DNA of 64,000 bases from CAVVJA01 sp963801715 (GTDB lineage: Bacteria; Actinomycetota; Actinomycetes; Mycobacteriales; Jatrophihabitantaceae), in assembly GCA_963801715.1 (NCBI GenBank), contig CAWDGB010000004.1, positions 62,001 to 126,000 of the forward strand. The letters are read 5' to 3'. The first letter of the stretch is position 1; the number at the start of each line of letters is the position of its first letter. The translations under genes were made by a program, and so were the position numbers. Below the pieces are notes generated by a model, which did no database searches, was not told where the DNA came from, and saw only the letters and a list, made by a program, of their open reading frames with translations. Below, piece after piece: positions 10,228-17,143 of the stretch.

Positions 10228-11520
10228 TCATTTCTCGTCGGTCTGCACGGAGATCCGGCCGGGCCGGTCGTGGGTGAACCCGGCCCAGCTCCAGTCGATC
10301 ATTGCCTTGGCCCGGTCCTCCCCGGTCGACAGCAATGCGAGATGGATCGATCCCCACGCGAGGGAGGCGGTTTTCCCCTTCATCGTTCGTCCGTGTGGCC
10401 CCTGCATGACTGCGGCACCGCGGCCGATGGTCGCCATCGTGCCTTTGTCGAAGTACTTGAACGGCTCGGTTTTCTTGTCTTCGACGAGCCTGGCGATGTT
10501 ATCGCCCGCGTGGTGCCCGGACTCGAGCGCGACCGATCCGAGCTGAGGCAGGATCGTGTTTGTCTTGGTGTCAGTGATCCAGGCGATATCCCCGACCGCG
10601 AACACTTCCGGGTGGCCCGCAATGCTGAGATCCGGCCCTACGGGGATCCGGTTTCCCCGCTGCAACTCCATGCCGAGCAACCGGACGACGGGGTTCGCCT
10701 GCAACCCCGCGCCCCACACGAGCGTATGGGCCGGGATCACCCGTCCGGACTTCAACGTCACCCGGGTGGGCGTGACCGACTCGACAACCTCGCCGACCTG
10801 CACCTGCACATCCCGGCCCGCGAGCGCTTTCTTCGCGTACGCGCGAAGGCGTGGCTTGAACATGGTGAAGATCTCCGGGCCGGCCTCGACCAGCAGGATC
10901 TCCGCCTTCTCCTGGGGGATGTCCGGGTAGTCCTTGACGAAGAGCGCTCGGTAGAGCTCGGCGATGGCGCCCGCGCTCTCCACACCGGTCGGGCCGCCGC
11001 CGACGATCACGACATTCAGCGCGCCGTCCTCGATCAGGGACGGATCCTTGTCCGCAGCCTCCCAGCGCTCGAGAATGTGCTCCTTGAGACGCACCGCGTC
11101 GGTGAGCGTGTACAGCGGGAAGGCATGCTCGGCAGCGCCCTCGACACCGAAGTAGTTCACCCGAGCGCCGAGCGCCAACACCAGGTAGTCATACGTGAGC
11201 GGCGCCATCTCAGCGAACCCGACCTCGCGCTTGTCCAGATCCACCGACGTCACGTCAGTGGTATGGATGCGCGCGTTCGGCTGATCGTCGAACAGGTCAC
11301 GAAGCGGATGCCCGACGGTGATCGGCGAAAGCAGGTCGGTGGCGACCTGGTACAGGAGCGGCTGGAACGTGTGGTAGTCGTGACCGTCGACGAGCACGAC
11401 GTCGACCTCCGCCTTGCGCAGCTTGCGCGCGGCGCCGATCCCGGCGAACCCTCCTCCGAGGATCAGCACGCGAGGACGTGATTCTGATTTCGGGCCGTGC
11501 CCTGCATCGGTCGCGCTCAT
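10228..11520 (-). CDS. ndh: Type II NADH dehydrogenase
   Basis: About 430 residues from the chosen ATG (MSATDAGH), which has GAGGGG seven bases upstream; an ATG six codons earlier is less well placed. It has two dinucleotide folds: an FAD-binding ILGGGFAGIGAARKL near residue 20 and an NADH-binding VVIVGGGPTGVES near residue 175, then an FAD-proximal AVGDIAWI block near 320. NDH-2 moves electrons from NADH to menaquinone at the membrane without pumping protons. As first gene of the cyd operon it supplies quinol to the bd oxidase. This partnership is inferred from gene order. Confidence 0.93.
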   Translation of the reverse strand: MSATDAGHGPKSESRPRVLILGGGFAGIGAARKLRKAEVDVVLVDGHDYHTFQPLLYQVATDLLSPITVGHPLRDLFDDQPNARIHTTDVTSVDLDKREVGFAEMAPLTYDYLVLALGARVNYFGVEGAAEHAFPLYTLTDAVRLKEHILERWEAADKDPSLIEDGALNVVIVGGGPTGVESAGAIAELYRALFVKDYPDIPQEKAEILLVEAGPEIFTMFKPRLRAYAKKALAGRDVQVQVGEVVESVTPTRVTLKSGRVIPAHTLVWGAGLQANPVVRLLGMELQRGNRIPVGPDLSIAGHPEVFAVGDIAWITDTKTNTILPQLGSVALESGHHAGDNIARLVEDKKTEPFKYFDKGTMATIGRGAAVMQGPHGRTMKGKTASLAWGSIHLALLSTGEDRAKAMIDWSWAGFTHDRPGRISVQTDEK

Positions 11521-11609
11521 TGAAGTCCCCTCAGCCATTCGGGCGGCAACGAGCGCTCGCCCATACGTTCACCGTGCAGAGTGCTGGAGCTAGCCGCATC
11601 ACCCCGGCC

Positions 11610-11656
11610 GGGTGAATCCAGCCGGCTGCTCGTCCTTCCGCCGGATGAATCCGGCC
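11610..11656. promoter_or_regulatory. Direct repeat upstream of ndh-cydAB, possible operator
   Basis: Two copies of a GGRTGAATCCRGCC-like word lie upstream of ndh. The TGAAT cores start at 11,613 and 11,646, exactly 33 bp (about three helical turns) apart, on the same face of the DNA. A regulator binding the respiratory operon is possible, but the words do not match a site I know (they are not Rex-like). Nothing else is recognisable between 11,521 and 11,900. Confidence 0.3.
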
Positions 11657-11905
11657 CGTTAACTCGCTGATGGGACGTTTGCGGGCGCCACATTAACGAC
11701 GGGTCAGGCGAAGGGGCAAGTCCCCCTACTGCCGCCGCAGCTATCACAGAGTTTGCCCTTACACAACCTCCAGGCGGGATGACGTCATTCGGCCGGATAA
11801 GGTGTCGGCGGATAAATGCCGGATCGAAGACCGGATGAGCAACGATCGCACGCTACTCGTGATCATGGGGGTTGCGCGGCGATGTCGCGGATCCGTCGTA
11901 AGACC

Positions 11906-12058
11906 TCATCCTGGAAGGCCCAACGGCAAGGACCCAGTCGGGTAGATGCCGACGAACTGCTGGCGGAGCGTACCGACGATGCATTCTGTCACCGCGGCCA
12001 AATACCGCTGTACGGCAGGCGGCAGCCCAGTCAGCAGCTCGAGCGCTCCTCCGGTCAC
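11906..12058 (-). pseudogene. N-terminal fragment of an aminoglycoside-type nucleotidyltransferase
   Basis: This short frame opens with GTG inside the stop of the preceding fragment (ATGTGA overlap). It encodes PPAVQRYLAAVTECIVGTL, then QFVGIYPTGSLPLG and a stop. The GSLxLG turn is the start of the nucleotidyltransferase active site in ANT/AadA-like enzymes, which would go on to a DxD pair. Everything after it is missing, so the fragment is inactive. Confidence 0.5.
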
Positions 12059-12307
12059 ATACCAGCCAGCTGGCAGCGCTGTGCTGCCTCGGTCCGGGTG
12101 AGAGCGGCATCCGGATCGGCTCCCGCGAGGCCGGCCTTCTTCGCGTCGAACCCGCGCGTCCACAGTCCGGCCGCCCCATGCCGCGCGGATCTCCTGATCG
12201 GTGCAGGATCGCCCGGACGCTTCCTGGTAGGCCCTCAGGAAGTCCTCCGTCTGGGCAATGGAGGCCACCTCACCGTGAGTGCCGGTGCCAGGCCAAGCGT
12301 CCCAGGC
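12055..12307 (-). pseudogene. C-terminal fragment of a phosphotransferase (APH family)
   Basis: About 84 codons remain. One frame gives EDFLRAYQEASGRSCTDQEI; a one-base shift near 12,175 then gives AAGLWTRGFDAKKAGLAG and EAAQRCQLAGM before a stop. This is the usual tail of actinobacterial aminoglycoside-phosphotransferase-fold proteins (AWAAGLWxRAFxAKK). The kinase core with HxD and DFG-like motifs is gone. It ends in an ATGTGA overlap with a nucleotidyltransferase fragment, so an old two-gene resistance-type unit was probably deleted from both sides. Confidence 0.5.
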
Positions 12308-12317
12308 TTAGCCTGGG
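12301..12317. terminator. Short hairpin downstream of the PspC-domain gene
   Basis: A perfect 7-bp inverted repeat with a 3-base loop (CCCAGGC TTA GCCTGGG) lies eight bases past the stop of the PspC-domain gene on the minus strand. It is a plausible terminator with no U-tract. Confidence 0.45.
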
Positions 12318-12324
12318 CGCGCGA

Positions 12325-12534
12325 TTAGTCGGACGGCATCAAGATCCAAAGAATTGGGTAGATCAAGAGTTGGCTACCCGGGATGATCATGAGTAGCAGA
12401 ATGAACAGCAGTCGAGCGGGCCACGGCTCGATGCCGAGACGCCGGCCGAGCCCGGCAATCACCCCTCCGAGTACGCGGCCCTCTCTCGGACGGGTAAGTG
12501 CCTGACTCCGGAATGCGTCGTGGATGGACTCCAT
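12325..12534 (-). CDS. PspC-domain membrane protein
   Basis: A 69-residue protein from the ATG preceded by GGAGAAG. The start is charged, followed by the PspC signature (RVLGGVIAGLGRRLGIEP) and one hydrophobic segment (ARLLFILLLMIIPGSQLLIYPILWILM). The domain is the membrane part of the phage-shock/envelope stress response. Here it is a single-domain protein with no PspA or sensor kinase beside it, so its partner is unknown. Confidence 0.8.
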   Translation of the reverse strand: MESIHDAFRSQALTRPREGRVLGGVIAGLGRRLGIEPWPARLLFILLLMIIPGSQLLIYPILWILMPSD

Positions 12535-12782
12535 AGTCGTCTTCTCCATCGTATGAATTCGATACGACAAGCATCCGACTCCAGCCTCACCACTGCATCG
12601 GGGAACGACCTGCCTCCACCCTGGACTTTGCCGCACCGACTCAGGGTTACCGCCAGCCGTTTCGCGTGCAGACATGCGCTCAGTCCTTCGCTCGACGTAG
12701 CGGCCGCGTCTGCCGTCACAGCCTCCACATATGACCCAATGTTGCGATGGGGGCGATGTCGCATGCCACAGAGAGGATCAGG

Positions 12783-13052
12783 ATGCCCGACACCGTCACG
12801 CTGACCTGCCCGAAGTGCGCCACGTCGATGCGCAGCTACGAACGCAATGGCGTGACGATCGAACAGTGCGTCGAATGCCGCGGAGTGTTCCTCGACCGTG
12901 GCGAGCTCGACCACCTGATCGACGCCGAAACGACCCATTACCAGTCGCGATCGGCCTCATCACGACCCGATTACGACAAGGCCGCCCACGACGGCAGGCG
13001 CGGGTGGGGCGGCCGCAAACGGGGCGGATTCCTCAGCGAACTTTTCGAATGA
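12783..13052 (+). CDS. Zinc-ribbon protein (TFIIB-type zf domain)
   Basis: An 89-residue protein. The ATG follows AGAGGATCAGG, and an upstream ATG has no ribosome site. Two CxxC-type pairs (CPKCATSM near residue 9 and EQCVECRGVFLDRGELDHL near residue 25) form a zinc ribbon, followed by a Gly/Arg-rich tail ending GGFLSELFE. Proteins of this kind are common and mostly uncharacterised. The arginines suggest nucleic-acid or partner contacts, an inference only. Confidence 0.8.
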   Translation: MPDTVTLTCPKCATSMRSYERNGVTIEQCVECRGVFLDRGELDHLIDAETTHYQSRSASSRPDYDKAAHDGRRGWGGRKRGGFLSELFE

Positions 13053-13207
13053 TCGTCAGCGCTCAACGCGATGCGCAACTGCCCGCGCCGACACGAGTGA
13101 CGCACCGAGATGAACAGTTCGCTTACCCGCCTAGGGCGCAGGACCATATGACGAATATCAAGCGACGTCCGTGCTGATTCCCGATCACAAATAGGCCTGG
13201 CGCGGCG

Positions 13208-13698
13208 TCATCCGACGAGGTACGTCTCGTAAATCACGTTGGCGGCCTGGCGGCCGCCGACGCTGACGAAGATGGCCTTGTTCAGCCAGCCGAGGTCCGG
13301 CGAGGCGGCGTCGATCTGGGTGGCGGCGCGAAACGTGTACTCGCTGGGGGCGACGTCCTCGCCGCGGCTCAGACGGGCGAGCACCTCGGCCGGGCCGTGG
13401 CGCACTCCCCGCGATTGGACATAGAGCAGATCGCCGGATGGGTGCGGATCGAGCGGCGTGACAGTGAACCGCATCCAATCGCTAAGCGATAGGGCACCGA
13501 GGACACCGTCGAGCTGGGCTTCGCTGTCGGCCCGATACAAGCCGACCGCCTTCCTGACCCTGGAGCGACCTGGGGCTTCCAGAGCCGGGCGAGATGCCTC
13601 TCGCGAGCCAGATTCGCGGCAGCGGCGGCCTCGGCGCGCTCCCGCCGCTCGACCTCGGAGTCCGGTGTCCCCGCCGGAACGTCGACCAGGAACTCCGT
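13208..13698 (-). pseudogene. Decayed muconolactone-isomerase-like gene joined to the end of a DUF3237 gene
   Basis: The first part is MIase-like (EFLVDVPAGTPDSEVERR, then HLARLWKP). After a frame change near 13,555-13,590 comes AVGLYRADSEAQLDGVLGAL and DWMRFTVTPLDPHPSG. It then runs in frame into LLYVQSRGVRHGPAEVLARL and INAAS-type strands ending NVIYETYLVG, which is the second half of a DUF3237 protein. The first half of DUF3237 and the end of MIase are missing, as if deleted. The expected start, overlapping the upstream stop, reads TGACGGAG where TGATGGAG would give an ATG. Start loss, frameshift and deletion together make this a pseudogene. Confidence 0.65.
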
Positions 13699-13928
13699 CA
13701 GGCCGGACAGCCGGCGGCCATCCAACTGCGAAAGAGCTCGATCTGCTCCGCTGGCCAAGCGCCGTCGCAGGGCATTGAGCCACCCGACAGTCTCTCGAGG
13801 ATTTTGTCAGCGTTGGCACGCACATCGCTGTAGGACGAGAGATCGAAAAACCTCCGCATCGCACCGACGTCCCTCGGGCGAAACAGCGGACGAATATCCC
13901 GCTCGTATCCGACTGCCGCTTGAGCCAT
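13698..13928 (-). CDS. Small conserved protein upstream of the MIase-like remnant
   Basis: A 76-residue protein starting at an ATG preceded by GGAGG. It contains ERDIRPLFRPRDVGAMR, a DLSSYSDVRANADKILERL helix and a GSMPCDGAWPAEQIELFRSWM block. I have the impression that this pattern recurs in actinobacterial small proteins without an assigned function, sometimes linked to oxidoreductase modules. Its single Cys sits in MPCDG. Its stop overlaps the former start of the MIase-like remnant, so the two were once translationally coupled. Function unknown. Confidence 0.6.
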   Translation of the reverse strand: MAQAAVGYERDIRPLFRPRDVGAMRRFFDLSSYSDVRANADKILERLSGGSMPCDGAWPAEQIELFRSWMAAGCPA

Positions 13929-13957
13929 CTCAACCTCCGGTTGGTGTCGTGCGCTCA

Positions 13958-14707
13958 TCACGAGATGAGCTGCTGGCCGCCGTCGATGTCGTAGGTCGCG
14001 CCCGTGACTGCGGTGTTGGCCATTAGGTGAACGGCGAGCGCGGCGACGTCACCCGGTCCGACGACGCGCCGGATAGGCAGCGTCGCGCGGAGCTCGTCGC
14101 GTCGCTTGTCGAGGTCGTCGCCGAGGATTGCCGCCGAGAGGGGCGTGTCGACGAAGCCCGCGGCGATCAGGTTGACGCGGATCGGCGCGAGCTCCAGCGC
14201 GAGGTTGGCGATGAGGGTGGGAAAAGCGACAGTCGCGGTCGACGCGATTGCGAGCCCAACGCGAGGGCGGCGAGCGCCTGTGCCACCCATGAATACCAGG
14301 GAGCCAGCAGGCCGGACTTTGTCGGCGGCCGCACGTGCCACGTTGAGCGCCAGCAACAGGTGCCCGCTAAGGCCGCGTCGCGCCTCCTCCGGCGCCATCT
14401 CGAGCGGGGGCCCGTAGTGGGGAGCGCCGGCGGTGACCATCACGTGGTCGATCGGAGTCAAGAGATCCTGGAAGAACGACTGCAGGGAGCCGGGATCGTT
14501 GGCGTCGAAGGCGGCGGTGCGCTGGGCGCCGACGTCGAGCGCTGCCCGCTCGAGGCGCTCGGGATTACGGCCGGTGAGGACGACGCTGGCGCCCTCGGCG
14601 CGGGCCTTGCGGGCGGTTTCGAGCCCGATGCCGGCGCTGCCGCCGATCACGACGATGGTCTGCCCGGCGAGTTCCGGTTCGCGCCGCGTGGAAACGGGCG
14701 TGGTCAT
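13958..14707 (-). CDS. Short-chain dehydrogenase-like protein lacking the YxxxK motif
   Basis: A 249-residue protein from an ATG preceded by GGAGGA. The Rossmann start is clear (IVVIGGSAGIGLETARKA), as are a DHVMVTAGAPHYG strand and the C-terminal VTGATYDIDGGQQL. In the place of the catalytic Tyr-x3-Lys it has GLAIASTATVAFPTLIANLA, so the usual proton donor is absent. I recall close actinobacterial relatives with the same change, which would make it a subfamily trait and not damage. It may bind NAD(P) and act without classical SDR chemistry. It starts 30 bases upstream of the MIase-associated gene set on the same strand. Confidence 0.8.
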   Translation of the reverse strand: MTTPVSTRREPELAGQTIVVIGGSAGIGLETARKARAEGASVVLTGRNPERLERAALDVGAQRTAAFDANDPGSLQSFFQDLLTPIDHVMVTAGAPHYGPPLEMAPEEARRGLSGHLLLALNVARAAADKVRPAGSLVFMGGTGARRPRVGLAIASTATVAFPTLIANLALELAPIRVNLIAAGFVDTPLSAAILGDDLDKRRDELRATLPIRRVVGPGDVAALAVHLMANTAVTGATYDIDGGQQLIS

Positions 14708-15127
14708 GATTCCTCCGGTGGGTCGTTCGGACGACCGTCGCGACGAGTGACATGAGCGTCGTGCATACGGTCTCCTCGCGCGCCCGAACGAGCGAGGAGA
14801 GGCCATCGTGTCAGCGCGTCGCTCCGTAAGCCAGCCGGCAATGCGCCCGGCGCGTCCGGGGGAGGGCTTTGGTGACGCCTCGTCCCCGTCGCTTGCTGCG
14901 CAACGGTGGTAGAAGAGTCCGGTTGTAGGCGTCACAGCGGTAACACCAGTCACACCGATGCGCGGTAGTCGACGTTCTGGACAGTCGGGTTCTGGACAGC
15001 CGGCAGGTTAGCAACCTCGGCGGGGCTGGATCTCGTCGTCGAGCGCGCGCCGCGCGGCCGTCGACAGCGTTGCCAGCCGGAGGAAAACGCGCGAGTCTGC
15101 TGCCTACACCAATCAACGGAGGTGGAC
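14708..15127. other. 420-bp intergenic region between divergent genes
   Basis: This stretch separates the SDR gene (minus) from a small plus-strand gene and must hold both promoters. Long overlapping frames exist only because of the high GC content; none has a ribosome site with a recognisable product. I see no RNA gene or clear operator. Confidence 0.4.
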
Positions 15128-15349
15128 ATGGCTCCCACCGAGGAAAGCGTCGCTTCTCTCGCCGACCTTCTCCACGAAACGTCCTTACGCCACGGCAGGT
15201 TCGAGGCAGTCGCGCCACCGCACGACTGGTGGGACTGGTACGCGGCGTACATGAACGCTCGTCAGGGCGGGCGTACGCCAGATGAGGCCTCCGCAGCCGC
15301 TGACCGCTACATGGCGGAGGTCAAAAACGTCGTCGTTACGCCGGCTTAG
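15128..15349 (+). CDS. Small conserved acidic protein
   Basis: A 73-residue protein. The start is fixed by a GGAGG site five bases before the ATG. Landmarks are SLADLLHETSLRHGRFEAVA, the tryptophan-rich PPHDWWDWYAAYMNAR, and PDEASAAADRYMAEVK near the end. I recall short actinobacterial proteins of this kind annotated as hypothetical. It is soluble and helical, with no membrane segment and no cysteine. Function unknown. Confidence 0.65.
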   Translation: MAPTEESVASLADLLHETSLRHGRFEAVAPPHDWWDWYAAYMNARQGGRTPDEASAAADRYMAEVKNVVVTPA

Positions 15350-15397
15350 CGCGCATAGTCCGACCGCGTCGCGCGGCGTCTCGCGCCCTTCGACCGT

Positions 15398-16417
15398 CTA
15401 GCCGAAAGTGAACGCGTAGGCCTGAACGCCCGGATCGGAGAAAGTGATCTCGAGGGTGCGGTCGGCGATGGGACCCTCCTGGCGGATGAGCTGGTGCAAC
15501 CGCTGATCGGTGACGGTGCCGTTACCTTGGGGATCGACGTCGGTCCCGTGGGCCGCGCCTGGGGGCTGCCCGTCGATGCGAACGCGGAACCCGACGGACG
15601 ATCCCGGTATTGCTGGCCCCAGGACCATGTGAAGGTCGCGGGCATGAAAGCGGTAGGCGATCTGCCCGTTGGCGCTATTGAGCGTGGCGGCCTCTCCTTC
15701 CATTGTCCAGTCACCGGATAGGGCCCAGTCGTTCAGCTTCAGCTCGGGTGGCAGGGTATAGGCGTGGCGCTGGCCCGGTCTCGCGCCGCCGGGAGATGCG
15801 AAGTTCTCGGTTCGCTCGAAGCCGGTATAGGTTTCCGGTGATCGGAGGGTCGCCCAGTCTGCGGATACCTCAATTCCGCGGGCGTCGACAGAAACAAGTT
15901 CCGTGCCGATGCCGGCGGATCCGGCCGCGGCGAGAAGATGCTGAATGATCATCTCTGATTGCTGATACTCGCCTTCGCCGAAGTGGTGATGCCGGATACG
16001 TCCCTGCGCATCGGCGAAGTAGAGGGCCGGCCAGTAATGGTTCCCGAAGGCAGTCCATATCGCGTAGTCGCTATCGATCGCCACCGGGTAACTGATGCTC
16101 ATGTCCATCACGGCACTACTAATGTTCTCGACATTGCTTTCGAAGGTGAACTCCGGGGTGTGGACGCCGATCACCACGAGCCCGCGATCCGCGTATTTGG
16201 CGGCCCAGGCACGGACGTAGGGAAGCTGGCGTAACCAGTTGATGCAGGTATAGGTCCAGAAGTTGGCGAGGACGACCCTTCCGCGCAGCTCGGCCGCCGT
16301 TAGGGGCGGCGAATTGAGCCACTCAGTCGCACCGCCGAACGAGGGCAGCTCACCCTCGACAGGTAGCCGCGCGGAGGGCGTGTGCAGCCCAGCGGGCGAG
16401 AGCCAGTGTACGTCCAT
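15398..16417 (-). CDS. Redoxin/DipZ-like thioredoxin-fold protein with a single active-site Cys
   Basis: A 339-residue protein. The N-terminal half is a TlpA/redoxin domain with the active-site segment FWTYTCINWLRQLPYVRAWA near residues 53-72, then VVIGVHTPEFTFE. The C-terminal half (from about residue 200) looks like the beta-sandwich domain found after thioredoxin in DipZ, with WALSGDWTMEGE. In DipZ the site is CxxC; here the second Cys is Trp (CINW), so a classical dithiol exchange is not possible. No signal peptide is evident. The ATG follows AAGGGG. Role: possibly peroxide or mixed-disulfide chemistry; inferred only. Confidence 0.8.
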   Translation of the reverse strand: MDVHWLSPAGLHTPSARLPVEGELPSFGGATEWLNSPPLTAAELRGRVVLANFWTYTCINWLRQLPYVRAWAAKYADRGLVVIGVHTPEFTFESNVENISSAVMDMSISYPVAIDSDYAIWTAFGNHYWPALYFADAQGRIRHHHFGEGEYQQSEMIIQHLLAAAGSAGIGTELVSVDARGIEVSADWATLRSPETYTGFERTENFASPGGARPGQRHAYTLPPELKLNDWALSGDWTMEGEAATLNSANGQIAYRFHARDLHMVLGPAIPGSSVGFRVRIDGQPPGAAHGTDVDPQGNGTVTDQRLHQLIRQEGPIADRTLEITFSDPGVQAYAFTFG

Positions 16418-16526
16418 GACAACGCCCCTTCTCGGTAGCTGGATCCCTCCGGCCGGCGTCCGGCCGTGACGCTCCTATGCCCGGAGGCTAGCGGAGCCAA
16501 CCGGTTCGGTGCTCGTAGATACCGCG

Positions 16527-16634
16527 CTATATGTGGCCTCGAGCTCGGGTACCGTCGGCGGTGAGCCGGTGCGCAAGCGCTCGGCCCAGGCCGTCGGTGG
16601 CGCCGGTGATGACGATCGTCCGTGGGGCCGCCAT
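16527..16634 (-). pseudogene. N-terminal fragment of a short-chain dehydrogenase
   Basis: An ATG opens 35 codons reading MAAPRTIVITGATDGLGRAL followed by AHRLTADGT and a stop. This is the first beta-alpha unit of an SDR with a GATDGLG cofactor loop. The remaining 200 or more residues are absent, so the gene was truncated. Confidence 0.55.
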
Positions 16635-16685
16635 GGTGGCGATCCTCGCTTATCGGCGTCCTGCGCTATCGGCAAGGCCGCACAT

Positions 16686-17138
16686 CTACGCCACCGCGCC
16701 GCGCCTCGACAAGTGTTGTTCAACCGCATTCAGCAATGTCTTGTCCGGTTCGAGCCACTGGACAGTAGCCAGCTCATCCGTCGTCAGCCATCGGAGGAGG
16801 TCGTGGGTTGCGCCCGAGGAGGGTTGGCCATTCGTCAGCGTCGCGGCATAGAGGATCAGTTCGATGTTTTCGCTGATCGGTGCGCGGCCCAATAGCCCCT
16901 CTACGGCGACTGATATACCGAGTTCTTCGCGGCACTCACGGGCGACTGCGGCCGGCTCCGATTCACCGGGTTCCACCTTGCCGCCCGGAAATTCCCATAG
17001 TCCCGCGAGGTCAGCGGGCGTCCTGCGGCGTGCAGCTAGAACACGGCGCTCGCGAACGATCGCTGCGCCGACCACCGTCAAGCGGATGAAGCCTCGGCCG
17101 ATACCGTCGGGTTCTGGTGGCACGAGTGGTCTCGACAT
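16686..17138 (-). CDS. Nudix hydrolase, MutT-like
   Basis: A 150-residue protein with a complete Nudix box (from GGKVEPGESEP to ECREELGI, near residues 52-74: G-x5-E-x7-REUxEExGU). It also has an N-terminal VVGAAIVRERRVLAARR strand pair typical of MutT/8-oxo-dGTP diphosphatases. Such enzymes cleave oxidised or unusual nucleotide diphosphates; the exact substrate is not readable. The ATG lies five bases past the stop of the upstream spermidine-synthase-like gene, so it is probably read by coupled translation. The frame is open far upstream, but those codons belong to the neighbour. Confidence 0.88.
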   Translation of the reverse strand: MSRPLVPPEPDGIGRGFIRLTVVGAAIVRERRVLAARRRTPADLAGLWEFPGGKVEPGESEPAAVARECREELGISVAVEGLLGRAPISENIELILYAATLTNGQPSSGATHDLLRWLTTDELATVQWLEPDKTLLNAVEQHLSRRGAVA

Positions 17139-17143
17139 ACCGG

